A stretch of DNA of 64,000 nt, taken from Bacteroidetes bacterium HGW-Bacteroidetes-6. GTDB taxonomy: Bacteria; Bacteroidota; Bacteroidia; Bacteroidales; DTU049. The translations under genes were made by a program, and so were the position numbers. Location: the NCBI GenBank assembly GCA_002842495.1, contig PHDB01000001.1, positions 62,001 through 126,000 on the forward strand, in the 5' to 3' direction. This document shows, piece after piece, positions 1 through 9,047 of this stretch; the first letter of the stretch is position 1, and each line of letters starts with the position of its first letter. A model generated the notes under the pieces. The model did not search any database, was not told the DNA's origin, and saw nothing but the letters and a program-made list of their open reading frames with translations.

Positions 1-1685
1 TTGATAACAAGGTTCTCTACCACGAGCAAAAACAGGTAGAACGGAAAGATAAACGACGCCAATACAGCTAAAGCAATAGACAAAATCACATTAAAACTAA
101 GTTCTCCCGAAGCAAAAACAAGTAACACCAATGCGGTAACAGCTCCAATGTAAGCCGAAATAAACAAATAAATGTAATAATTGTAATTTGAATGCTCCTT
201 GCTTCGGGTAGAACGAATACCATAAAAAATGAAAGAAAAAAAACCAACAATTACATAGGCCATCATGCCCGGAACAATGCGCTTAATAAAACCCGAATCA
301 TGAAAGCTGAAAGATTTTCCAGAAGGCATAAAGAAAAAGAAAAATGCAATAAAATATATAGCCAGTAAAAATGCCATGATTGCCTTCTCGTAAGTTGCAT
401 AAGACTTTATATGTTCCTGCAACAACTGAATACGTGACTCAAAGCCTTTGCCTGTTAGCAACATAATCAACAGCAAGAAAGCCAGTGCTACGAGAAACAC
501 CGATAATGTTTTTTGATGTTGTTTTTCGGACAATGCCTGATTTCGTTGCGCTTGAATTTTCGAAAATTCAAGCCCCATTGAAATTCTGTCAAGCTTACGA
601 TTATAATCGGCAACAAATGTTTGCAATTCTCTTTGGTTGACAAGCTCCTGCCCTTTCTCATATAATTCTAAATAGGCCAATGCTTTGCGGTAGTCTCCTT
701 GTTTTTTATACAGCTCGTAAAGCAACTCATTTACGGTATTTTGCACCGATGTCATTTCAACAAACTTCAGCGTTCTCTCAGCTTCCAAAGCCAGTTTCAT
801 AGCCTCGGCATCGTTTCCCTCGTCCAAATAGAAGCGAGCCAATCGGGTAGCAGCATTGGTTTTGTAATAACTATCAACAAGGCCCGTTTCAGAAAACACC
901 AATTTCCGGTAAACAGAAACAGCCGAATCGTTTTCACCAGCATTGAAGTAAGTGTCGCCCAATTGAATAAGCATAAAGTTTCGCAAATCCTCCTCGTCTT
1001 TCCCAAGGTCAATACCATTCAGCGTCCGGAACATGCTAATCGCATTTTTATAATCACCGATAGCATTGTAAGACATCCCTACATAAATAGTAGAAACATA
1101 ACGGTAATTCAATACCGGATTTTTCTTCGATATTTCCAGCGTTTTCAAAAAAACAGGTAACGCTTGTTTTGGATGACCTGCATTGAGCTTACACAGACCA
1201 ATATTGTTGCAAGTAGTAATAATACCGGGTTCATCGGCCTGAGTTGCGAAAACTCTGAGAGCCATGGTATAAACATATTCAGCAAGGCCAAAGTCGTGCA
1301 AACGGTAAAGAGAATTGCCAACTTCAATCATAATCCATGCAACATCAGTTGATCGCGATTCGTTGCGAAATTGATTGTATTCGCGTAACACTATCGATTT
1401 GATGTATGCATCAATGGCTTTGGGATAATTTTCGCTTTTAAAGTATAAATTGCCCAGTTGTGTAAGAAGACTGGCCATCGACTTGTTTTCAACGGGTCGC
1501 TGTTGCAATTCGTCAAGAATACCTTCGTAGGTTTTTATTTGCAACGAAATACTATCCTTAACAGAGAAGGGGGTGTTGGATATGTTGTCGTTACGTTCGG
1601 TTTCCTGTCGTGCAGGTTTTGCATATCCAATGTCAATCAGACAAACAAAGGCAAGCATGGGAAACAAAAAGCACCTCAGACTCAT
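1..1685 (-). CDS. TPR-containing multi-pass membrane sensor, 5' part only
   Basis: The reading frame runs from ATG at 1685 off the left edge with no stop (561 codons visible). It opens with a signal-like hydrophobic stretch (about residues 5-21), then several tetratricopeptide-type helical repeats (about 55-340), a charged linker that looks coiled coil, and a first membrane helix near residue 383. At least four more membrane helices follow before the edge. In Bacteroidota, secreted TPR domains in front of membrane helices usually belong to sensory regulators that end in a histidine kinase or LytTR DNA-binding domain. The multi-helix bundle favours the LytTR layout over the usual single-helix kinase, but the output domain is outside the window, so this is inference. 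Confidence 0.7.
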   Translation of the reverse strand, partial: MSLRCFLFPMLAFVCLIDIGYAKPARQETERNDNISNTPFSVKDSISLQIKTYEGILDELQQRPVENKSMASLLTQLGNLYFKSENYPKAIDAYIKSIVLREYNQFRNESRSTDVAWIMIEVGNSLYRLHDFGLAEYVYTMALRVFATQADEPGIITTCNNIGLCKLNAGHPKQALPVFLKTLEISKKNPVLNYRYVSTIYVGMSYNAIGDYKNAISMFRTLNGIDLGKDEEDLRNFMLIQLGDTYFNAGENDSAVSVYRKLVFSETGLVDSYYKTNAATRLARFYLDEGNDAEAMKLALEAERTLKFVEMTSVQNTVNELLYELYKKQGDYRKALAYLELYEKGQELVNQRELQTFVADYNRKLDRISMGLEFSKIQAQRNQALSEKQHQKTLSVFLVALAFLLLIMLLTGKGFESRIQLLQEHIKSYATYEKAIMAFLLAIYFIAFFFFFMPSGKSFSFHDSGFIKRIVPGMMAYVIVGFFSFIFYGIRSTRSKEHSNYNYYIYLFISAYIGAVTALVLLVFASGELSFNVILSIALAVLASFIFPFYLFLLVVENLVI

Positions 1686-2093
1686 TAAAATTTTGGGGGT
1701 TAGTTGTTATGAATGCAAAGTTAATCGAAAAAACAAGTCGTCTTTTAACCCAAATGCATAAATTCCAGAAAAAAAGTGTTTTAACAAGTCAAAACAGCAC
1801 TAAATCAGAGAAACAAGACAGTGTTTGTTTTGTCAAAAAATATACGCACGTTGTCAAAAAGTTAGATTATCGTTCACAGGGATACAACGAATTATAAAAC
1901 CTTAAATGAATACTACAAAAGTGATATGTAATTCTTGTCTTGAAATATTAGTAATATGGACAACCCCATAATCTTTTTGATACTTTTTTCGTTTAGGGAA
2001 AATCAAAACAACAGACTTTTGAAAGTGCGAAAACCAACAAATAAATTCCGGAATTTAATCCTAAGTATCCTGATAAACAATAAAAAACATAAA
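1686..2093. other. AT-rich intergenic region between ygiQ and the TPR sensor gene
   Basis: Only very short frames occur here and none looks coding. The left end holds the sensor gene's candidate -7 box; the rest is AT-rich with no terminator hairpin that I can see. Confidence 0.6.
1716..1723 (-). promoter_or_regulatory. -7 box for the TPR sensor gene
   Basis: TAACTTTG on the minus strand fits TAnnTTTG and lies about 30 bases from the start codon. I saw no TTG at the standard -33 spacing. Confidence 0.4.
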
Positions 2094-3905
2094 CTAATTA
2101 CCCTTTCTTAATTTTCCGGCAAGCAATTTATTTTTTAAAAATTTTGCGGCTTTAACGATATCGGCTGCTGTCTCGCGTCTGTGAAAAAGCAATACCGAAT
2201 TATTGAGCCGCTTTTCGTCGATATATCTCGTTACATTTACTTTTTCACCATCATACGGATTAAATCCACACCAATGCATTACCGACGATAGTGTCATTGG
2301 CGTTGGTGTAAAATCCTGCATTTGCTCCGGATAAACACCTTCGTTGCGCAGTTGAATTGCCATTTCAAATGTATCATCCATTGTACTTCCCGGATGAGCA
2401 GTGATAAGATAAGGAACAATCTGCTGCCGACGTCCACTTTCAGAATTCAACTTTTCGTACTCGCTTTTAAGTTTTAAAAACAAGGCAAACCCTGGTTTAC
2501 GCATCAGCTTTAGTATGCGCGGCGAGCTATGTTCGGGCGCAACCTTCAGTCGGCCCGAAAGATGATGATTCACCAATTGCCTGAAATAGTCTTTGCCTCC
2601 GGGCAAAAACCCTTTTTCGTTGAGAAACAAATCGTAGCGGACACCCGAAGTCACAAACGCCGATTTAACGCCTTTGATTTGGCTCACTTTTTTGTATAGG
2701 CTACACAAATCGTTGTGCGAGTTATTCAGATTATTACACAGCGACGGAAATATACACGATACCCGTCTGCATTTCATGCATTTACCAGGTTCAATTGGTG
2801 TCATTTTGTACATATTGGCCGATGGCCCGCCAATATCACTAATAGTCCCACCAAAATCGGGCATAAGTTTTATTTGTTCAACCTCATTCAATACCGAAAT
2901 TTCGCTGCGACTCTGAATAAAACGTCCTTGTTGCATGGATATGGTACAGAAACTGCAACCACCAAAGCAACCACGATGAATGGTAAGACTATGTCGAATC
3001 ATTTCGTAGGCAGGAATCGGTGGCTTTTTATTATAGCGCGGATGTGGCAGTCTTGTGTATGGCAGAGCATAAATTTTATCAATCTCTTCGGTGCTTATCG
3101 GTTTATAGGGCGGACGAACACAAATGAACTTATCCTCAAATGGCTCAACCAATCCGCTTGCATTCATGCGATTCGATTCGGTTTCGATTATCGTAAAATG
3201 CTTCCCAAATGCTGTTTTGCTTCTCAAACAATCTTCGTACGAGGGCAAAACAATATAATCAACGGGTTTTTTTGATACGATAATTGCAGTTTGTGGTATT
3301 TCAATGTTTTGTATATTCTCACCTGCATCGAGCAATTTAGCCGCTTCAACAATGGCTTTTTCGCCCATACCATACACCAGTAAATCGGCACCTGAATCTA
3401 CCAGTACCGATGGTTTCAAGCTATCGCTCCAGTAGTCGTAGTGTGTTAGTCGACGCAACGAAGCTTCAATGCCTCCGATAATAACCGGTGTATCCGGATA
3501 AATCTGTTTCACCATTTTCGAATAAACGGTGGTTGCATAGTCGGGTCTGAATCCGCTGCGATCGCCAGGAGTATAGGCATCGTCTGATCGCAAACGTTTA
3601 CGGGCGGTGTAATGATTCACCATCGAATCCATATTACCACCACTGATGCCAAAGAAAAGACGAGGCTGACCAAATTTTCGGAAATCGCGCAGGTCGTCGC
3701 GCCAGTTGGGTTGCGCTATTATTACCACTTTGTAGCCAGCTTCTTCGAGCACACGACCAATAATAGCAATACCAAACGCCGGATGATCGACATAAGCGTC
3801 GCCTGTAATAAGCACAATATCGGGTTGTTCCCAGCCACGAAACCTCATTTCGTCGGTAGTGGCCGGAAGCCATTTTCCAATATCATTTTTGTAATTACCG
3901 CTCAT
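2094..3905 (-). CDS. ygiQ: YgiQ family radical SAM protein
   Basis: A 603-residue protein of the UPF0313/YgiQ family. It has an N-terminal cobalamin-binding-like region followed by a radical SAM core with the CxxxCxxC cluster motif at C313, C317 and C320, then a C-terminal part with conserved AHPGST and MQDFTPTP segments. The reaction is unknown for the family. The frame stays open upstream for 71 more codons, but that extension lies in the preceding gene and resembles nothing. The ATG at 3905 starts a typical YgiQ N-terminus and overlaps the upstream TGA as ATGA, so translation is probably coupled to the lipoprotein gene before it. It is the last gene of a three-gene minus-strand operon. Confidence 0.93.
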   Translation of the reverse strand: MSGNYKNDIGKWLPATTDEMRFRGWEQPDIVLITGDAYVDHPAFGIAIIGRVLEEAGYKVVIIAQPNWRDDLRDFRKFGQPRLFFGISGGNMDSMVNHYTARKRLRSDDAYTPGDRSGFRPDYATTVYSKMVKQIYPDTPVIIGGIEASLRRLTHYDYWSDSLKPSVLVDSGADLLVYGMGEKAIVEAAKLLDAGENIQNIEIPQTAIIVSKKPVDYIVLPSYEDCLRSKTAFGKHFTIIETESNRMNASGLVEPFEDKFICVRPPYKPISTEEIDKIYALPYTRLPHPRYNKKPPIPAYEMIRHSLTIHRGCFGGCSFCTISMQQGRFIQSRSEISVLNEVEQIKLMPDFGGTISDIGGPSANMYKMTPIEPGKCMKCRRVSCIFPSLCNNLNNSHNDLCSLYKKVSQIKGVKSAFVTSGVRYDLFLNEKGFLPGGKDYFRQLVNHHLSGRLKVAPEHSSPRILKLMRKPGFALFLKLKSEYEKLNSESGRRQQIVPYLITAHPGSTMDDTFEMAIQLRNEGVYPEQMQDFTPTPMTLSSVMHWCGFNPYDGEKVNVTRYIDEKRLNNSVLLFHRRETAADIVKAAKFLKNKLLAGKLRKGN

Positions 3906-4747
3906 TCGTGGATAATTTGACCCGAACCCATTCCATTGCGAACAATTTGCGATGGCGTACCCATATAATAAACATTTCCGGTTCTGCGAATATCGCACCA
4001 AAGCAGCGAATCGCACCTCACATGTACATCGTTGTTGCTGAGTGTATTTACATAAACTTCGGGTGCATCGAAACCGCTCATATTCCAGCGGCTTCCACCT
4101 GCATGATACATGTAGCAAAACCGTGCACGTCCCGATGCTTCAAAACCTCCTGAACCAGCATTAACAATAAAATAAGCTTCGTCAACATCACCAACAAAAT
4201 GAGTAATTCCGCTACCTGTCCAGTATTCGAGTTGAATATACTCACCTTTGTGAGGCTTGAGAAAATAATTGTCAAAATAGTTCCCGGCCAGGAAATAATG
4301 CAGCGTAGAGTAATGTATTGTCACCAAGGGAATATGGTCGAACCGACGAACCCAATTGCATTTGATGTGGTCTTCGATAGTAAGCGTATTGTTCCTAACA
4401 TTAAACACTATGCCATCAACCAAATTTTCACCAATGCTAATTTCCAGAAAATTCAGACTGTCCTGAATCAAATTCACTCTGATGCGACCGTTGGCAACAA
4501 TGGTGTCGAATGGAACTTCGATGGCTTTATTTTCAGTAGTAATATCACCAGCACCTTTGAAACAATCAGTCCGGTGTCCCTTTTCGCAGGATGAAAAAAC
4601 CAAAAATCCTGCAAACAGAAAAAGACTTGTCGCACCGAGTGATCTACTCCCTTCTGCATACTCAGAAAGATAGTGGCGAATTGTATCGAAGTACGACAAC
4701 ACGTTGCCATAAATTAAAACAATATGACTAAATATTTTTCTCATCAT
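3902..4747 (-). CDS. GIN-domain (DUF2807-like) lipoprotein
   Basis: A 281-residue protein whose segment from about residue 64 (FKGAGDIT, then FDTIVANGRIRVNL) resembles the head of the GIN/DUF2807 putative adhesin domain, a right-handed beta structure of short repeated strands. A hydrophobic stretch at residues 38-53 ends in FSSC, so C54 could be lipidated. The signal is unusual because about 37 residues precede it and no later start codon is available in frame. It starts two bases after the PagL-like gene and overlaps ygiQ by four bases, so the three are almost certainly co-transcribed. DUF2807 proteins are usually secreted or surface-attached and have no defined function. Confidence 0.7.
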   Translation of the reverse strand: MMRKIFSHIVLIYGNVLSYFDTIRHYLSEYAEGSRSLGATSLFLFAGFLVFSSCEKGHRTDCFKGAGDITTENKAIEVPFDTIVANGRIRVNLIQDSLNFLEISIGENLVDGIVFNVRNNTLTIEDHIKCNWVRRFDHIPLVTIHYSTLHYFLAGNYFDNYFLKPHKGEYIQLEYWTGSGITHFVGDVDEAYFIVNAGSGGFEASGRARFCYMYHAGGSRWNMSGFDAPEVYVNTLSNNDVHVRCDSLLWCDIRRTGNVYYMGTPSQIVRNGMGSGQIIHE

Positions 4748-4749
4748 AT

Positions 4750-5850
4750 TCAGAACGCAGGATTTATTATCATTTGTTTTTTGTATGGCAATCGGTACAC
4801 CACGCCATATTCAATAGCATCCGCCTTTGCAAAATGAGCACGCAAACCTACATCGACACCCACATTTTCATTAAGAAAATAGCGTAAAGAAAGGCGTTCG
4901 AATGCAAATTCCTTCTTGAAATTACTGTTTTTCAGATACGACCCGGCCTGCAGAACAATATGCAGACGACCAATCGGCACTGTCCAGCCGCCCTTAAGCG
5001 AAAGTTTGATATTGTTCGAAAATGGCACCACAGTGTCACTGAATTCAGTCAAACGGTCGTTCATGGTATAATCCACAATCAAGTCGCTTCCAATACTCCA
5101 CGAATTGATGCGTTTTGGCGAAATATTTTTCTCAACTTGTAAGCTGTAAGCACCACAGATGTGAGCTTCAGCTTTTACCTGTTTCCACGAGCCAGTACCA
5201 ATAAATGTCCAATTGCCAACATTTAAATTGTTTTGCATTGTTTTCGATTTCGGCTTGTATTCGGAAACATCCCATCGGTATTGAAGTCCAAGACAAAGTG
5301 TTGGGATATTCAAGCCCAGATTGGGAGCTTTGGTCGAACCATTCGAAAAATGAGTCCAACGTAGTTCTGTGTTTAATTTCCATTGAGGTGTGAGCGAGAA
5401 TATGCGACGATAACCAAGCATAATCAGTGCATTGAAATGAGAACTGATAGCATTGAAAGCAAAATTTTCTTCGGTATAGGTTTTTGTGCTATATTCGAGT
5501 CCGCAACCCAGTACAAAATAACTGTGTTTTTTTTCACAATTAAATGGGAATTGAATTTGAGGGAATAGTCCCAAGGCATAACCCATGGTATCGGGATTGC
5601 CCGGATTGATAAATGTAAACCCAAGACCCTTAATTATATTGCTGTTTCTGCCGCTATCCAATTTATTGAAAGTGGTATATTCTGCATGAAAATTTTGCGC
5701 ATGGCCCGTAATATAATTCCACATATCGGAATGATGTGGTGTAGTGAATCCGTACCCCCATCCGCCTGACAATATGCGAGTTTGGGCTTGTATTGTTTGG
5801 CCCAGACAAATTACCATTAAAAGCAACATTATACGGCGAATTAATATCAT
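4750..5850 (-). CDS. Acyloxyacyl hydrolase / PagL-like outer-membrane lipid A deacylase
   Basis: A 366-residue secreted protein with a signal peptide (about 1-23) and alternating strands typical of a small outer-membrane beta-barrel. The segment THFSNGSTKAPNLGLN (H167, S169, N170) matches the HxSN active-site region of PagL lipid A 3-O-deacylases, in which the His and Ser are catalytic. The Glu found about 12 residues after the Ser in Pseudomonas PagL is replaced here by Asn. The chain is also about twice PagL length, with an extra C-terminal half of barrel-like strands. It may trim acyl chains from lipid A; activity is inferred from the motif only. First gene of the operon with the GIN lipoprotein and ygiQ. 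Confidence 0.75.
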   Translation of the reverse strand: MILIRRIMLLLMVICLGQTIQAQTRILSGGWGYGFTTPHHSDMWNYITGHAQNFHAEYTTFNKLDSGRNSNIIKGLGFTFINPGNPDTMGYALGLFPQIQFPFNCEKKHSYFVLGCGLEYSTKTYTEENFAFNAISSHFNALIMLGYRRIFSLTPQWKLNTELRWTHFSNGSTKAPNLGLNIPTLCLGLQYRWDVSEYKPKSKTMQNNLNVGNWTFIGTGSWKQVKAEAHICGAYSLQVEKNISPKRINSWSIGSDLIVDYTMNDRLTEFSDTVVPFSNNIKLSLKGGWTVPIGRLHIVLQAGSYLKNSNFKKEFAFERLSLRYFLNENVGVDVGLRAHFAKADAIEYGVVYRLPYKKQMIINPAF

Positions 5851-5872
5851 CTGCGAAGGCTTTTGTGCTATG

Positions 5873-5904
5873 CAAAGGTATAAAATGATGCGATATTAAG
5901 GCAA
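5873..5904 (-). promoter_or_regulatory. Promoter of the pagL-like/GIN/ygiQ operon
   Basis: On the minus strand TTG (5904-5902) is followed after 21 bases by TACCTTTG (5880-5873), close to the Bacteroidota -33/-7 arrangement. The start codon is 22 bases further on. Confidence 0.6.
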
Positions 5905-6066
5905 CTGGTTGACAAACGGAAATGTCGTGGAGCGGAAACAAAAAAGAATCCCCTGAAATAATGATGTGTTATGTAGGTGACTGAAGTAATACCCTCTGAT
6001 TAATCACTAACACCCTTAAATTCATCCTTTTTTCATTACAGAAATCAGAATTCAGGAAACTGTGAT

Positions 6067-6074
6067 TATATTTG
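6067..6074 (+). promoter_or_regulatory. -7 box for the LeuCD-type dehydratase gene
   Basis: TATATTTG matches TAnnTTTG and predicts a leader of about 75 bases. There is no clear TTG at -33. Confidence 0.45.
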
Positions 6075-6153
6075 CTGCAAAAAATCGAAAGACGGTGAAT
6101 TATTTCATCTTTTTCGTTCCCGTTTTAATTGTATAATCTCAACCAGAAACAAT

Positions 6154-7962
6154 ATGAAGCAGACAATCATTGAAAAAATCATTGCCTCACACAGCAATCA
6201 GAATTATGTAAAACCCGGCGATATTGTTGATGTTTTTATCGACACCCGCGCAGCCCGCGATTTTGGTGGTGCCAATGTGGTAAAAAACATTGTTGACAAT
6301 GGCCTGAAAGTGGCCGATCCTTCGCGTACGGTGTTCACATTCGATTGCAACCCCACCGGTTCCGATCAAAAATATGCTGCCAACCAGCACTATTGTCGCC
6401 TTTTTGCACGCGACAACAATATTAAGGTTTACGATATCGATTCGGGAATTGGAACCCATCTGGCTATTGAAAAAGGTCTTGTTTGGCCGGGAAGTACTTT
6501 TGTATCAACCGACTCACATGCCAATATCATGGGAGCTATTGGTTCTTTTGGTCAGGGCATGGGCGATCAGGATATTGCGGCCACCTGGGCAAAAGGCTCG
6601 GTTTGGTTCAAAGTTCCGGAATCAGTGAAGCTTGTTTTTAAGGGACGCAAGCCCGAAAACGTGTCGGCTAAAGATATTGTTCTTAATCTGCTGGGCATTT
6701 TCGGAGCCAACAAACTGTTGGGATATTCGGTAGAATTGTATGGCGAAGCCATTGACGCTCTTACACTTGACGAGCGCATTACTATTGCATCAATGGGTAC
6801 CGAAATGGGGGCCATTATTTTGCTGTTCCCTTCGAGCGAACTTATTTTAAACGAACTACAGATGTTGAGCGGAAAACGTTTCGACGCATTGAAAGCCGAT
6901 GACGACGCTCAATACACCGAAGTTCACGAAATCAACATTTCAGCTTTTGCTCCCATGCTGGCTTTGCCCGGGCATCCGCACGACAACGAAACGGTTGCAT
7001 CCAAACGTGGAACCAAAATCGATTCGGCATTTATTGGAAGCTGCACCAACGGCCGTATTGAAGATATGCGCGTTGCCGCCAGTATCCTGAAAGGCCGTAA
7101 AGTTGCTCCGGGTGTGGTTCTAAAAATTGTTCCTGCCACCAACGATATCTGGAATCAGTGTCTCGAAGAAGGAATGATTCAGATTTTCAAACAAGCAGGT
7201 GCTTTAGTTTCAAATGCTGGTTGTGCCGGCTGCGCCGCTGGACAGGTAGGACAAAATGGCCCGGAAGAAGTGACCATGTCGACCGGAAACCGCAATTTTT
7301 CTGGCAAGCAAGGCAAAGGATACGTTTATCTGGCTTCGCCGGCAATTGTAGCAGCCAGTGCTGTAGCTGGTTTTATTACTTCACCCGATGACATCCCAGA
7401 TACACCAGCTGTTTTTGGGAACACTGGCAAATTTGAAATCAAACAGGTAGCAGCCCGCGAAAGAGCAAACAAACCCAATGTGGTTGAAGGCCGTGTTTGG
7501 TTTATTAAGCAGGACGATATCGATACCGATATGATTTTCCACAACCGTTATCTTACCATCACCGACATCAAGGAAATGGGACAGTATGCGTTTGATAACC
7601 TGAAGGGTTACGAAGATTTTGCAAAGCGTGTTCAACCGAACGATATTGTGGTAACAACCAAGAACTTTGGAGCAGGCTCGTCGAGGCAGCAGGCTGTCGA
7701 TTGTTTTCTCTCTTTGGGTGTTTCATGCATTATTGCCGAATCGTATGGAGCTATTTATGAGCGCAATGCCATCAATGCTGCAATGCCAATTCTAACTTAT
7801 AAAGCCGGCCAGATGGAAGCTCTTGAGCTCAAAGATGGTGACACTTTGCGTGTTAACTTCGAAACAGGTTTGACTGAAAATCTGACTTCGGGCAAAACAA
7901 CCAACATCAATCCATTCTATCCTGTTCAACTCGAGATTTATCAGAATGGCGGATTGCTGTAG
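6154..7962 (+). CDS. Fused aconitase-family hydro-lyase (3-isopropylmalate dehydratase/homoaconitase type)
   Basis: A 602-residue single-chain enzyme. The LeuC-like part (about 1-420) carries the three 4Fe-4S cysteines, C297 in GSCTNGR plus C357 and C360 in GCAGC. The LeuD-like swivel domain (about 445-602) carries the DDIDTD and NFGAGSSRQQA substrate-binding motifs. Bacteria usually encode LeuC and LeuD separately; this length equals their sum and is shorter than aconitase A/B. The family isomerises hydroxy di- or tricarboxylic acids by dehydration and rehydration. No leuA, leuB, citrate synthase or isocitrate dehydrogenase gene is nearby, so isopropylmalate, citrate and homocitrate all remain possible substrates. 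Confidence 0.85.
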   Translation: MKQTIIEKIIASHSNQNYVKPGDIVDVFIDTRAARDFGGANVVKNIVDNGLKVADPSRTVFTFDCNPTGSDQKYAANQHYCRLFARDNNIKVYDIDSGIGTHLAIEKGLVWPGSTFVSTDSHANIMGAIGSFGQGMGDQDIAATWAKGSVWFKVPESVKLVFKGRKPENVSAKDIVLNLLGIFGANKLLGYSVELYGEAIDALTLDERITIASMGTEMGAIILLFPSSELILNELQMLSGKRFDALKADDDAQYTEVHEINISAFAPMLALPGHPHDNETVASKRGTKIDSAFIGSCTNGRIEDMRVAASILKGRKVAPGVVLKIVPATNDIWNQCLEEGMIQIFKQAGALVSNAGCAGCAAGQVGQNGPEEVTMSTGNRNFSGKQGKGYVYLASPAIVAASAVAGFITSPDDIPDTPAVFGNTGKFEIKQVAARERANKPNVVEGRVWFIKQDDIDTDMIFHNRYLTITDIKEMGQYAFDNLKGYEDFAKRVQPNDIVVTTKNFGAGSSRQQAVDCFLSLGVSCIIAESYGAIYERNAINAAMPILTYKAGQMEALELKDGDTLRVNFETGLTENLTSGKTTNINPFYPVQLEIYQNGGLL

Positions 7963-8157
7963 AGTGGATTTGGTAATTTGTAGTGTTGAATCCCAAACTT
8001 GGGGAAAGGGCTGTGTCACGGAAATCAAAACGGCAAAAACAAGCTGTATTGATTTACATGACACAGTCAGACATATATCAAAAGGGTTCTGAAACTGTAA
8101 AATCCACTGAATAATTTTGTCGCACACCGCTTAAAAAAGGACTATTAAATTCCCAAA

Positions 8158-9018
8158 TCAATATGTCTTCGTCATCGTTGATGGCACAAGGATAGTGTAT
8201 TCGCCTTTATCAAGGTCTTCAGTAGCAGGATGCATTATATCGTCAAGTTCCGAAACTGAAATAACGATTGTTTTTGTCTCCGGGCTTTTTTTCTTGATAT
8301 AATACACAATAGCTTCGCTGTAATCGCTGTGGTAACTGCCATTGAAATGAATAAACAAGTAGCCTGGTTTCATATTTTGCAGAATAAAATGAGCCATGGT
8401 GGCATCTTTCATTGCCTGAGCCTTTGGAAGATTCTCGGAGGTGTGTTTCATCCCCATTCCACCCATTTCGAGCATTTTTTTGTAGCAAGGTAAACCGGGA
8501 TCGTATTCAATGGGTAATGGGGCAATGAGTTTTTTTGCACCGACTGATAATGTGTCGAGTATTTCGAATCCTCCTCCGGCAACCATAGATGCATAACGTC
8601 TGGGGATATTGCTGGCTACAAATTTTACGTCGTGTTCTTTTGCAAATTCCACGAGTGGTTTGTAATCGGTTTCGTAATTGTTCCATAACTTAGCCTCATC
8701 TTCGAAACTGTTTTGCTTAATCAATCCGGCAATATATTCATCGAGAAGCATTTGATTATCGGACTCAAACATCTCGGCACCCAGAATAATTTTCCCGTCT
8801 TTTTTAGCATACAGTGCAGCTGTAATTTCATATTCCATCCAGTGGCAAATGGGATTGTTGTGATACTCACCAACAAAGACGATATCGGCAACAGCAAGCT
8901 TATCGACAACAACATCCCAGGACACATCTTTTCCGGCTTTATCAACAATCCGGTAAGCAGGTTTTTGAGCGGCTACGCTTATCGATATCAATAAAAAAAG
9001 AAAGGCAACGTATTTCAT
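8158..9018 (-). CDS. ChaN family haem-binding uptake-like protein
   Basis: A 286-residue protein with a cleavable signal peptide (about 1-17) and a ChaN/DUF399 domain over nearly its full length. Family landmarks include FVGEYHNNP near residue 50, the acidic AEMFE segment and RRYASMV near residue 140. Characterised ChaN lipoproteins bind haem and are linked to iron uptake; here there is no lipobox cysteine, so the protein is predicted periplasmic rather than lipid-anchored. It follows pepA by 29 bases on the same strand and is probably its operon partner. No haem receptor or TonB gene is nearby, so the haem role rests on family membership only. Confidence 0.8.
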   Translation of the reverse strand: MKYVAFLFLLISISVAAQKPAYRIVDKAGKDVSWDVVVDKLAVADIVFVGEYHNNPICHWMEYEITAALYAKKDGKIILGAEMFESDNQMLLDEYIAGLIKQNSFEDEAKLWNNYETDYKPLVEFAKEHDVKFVASNIPRRYASMVAGGGFEILDTLSVGAKKLIAPLPIEYDPGLPCYKKMLEMGGMGMKHTSENLPKAQAMKDATMAHFILQNMKPGYLFIHFNGSYHSDYSEAIVYYIKKKSPETKTIVISVSELDDIMHPATEDLDKGEYTILVPSTMTKTY

Positions 9019-9047
9019 GATTTTTATTTTAAAAAAACTTCAATGTG

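Larger units (their letters stand above)
5851..6153. other. Divergent promoter region
   Basis: A 303-base spacer between two divergent genes. It holds one candidate Bacteroidota promoter for each direction and no coding frame. Confidence 0.6.

Noticed and set aside
3906-4118. Upstream extension of the ygiQ reading frame by 71 codons
   Set aside because: It lies inside the GIN-domain lipoprotein gene in another frame and lacks YgiQ similarity; the ATG at 3905 gives the family N-terminus.
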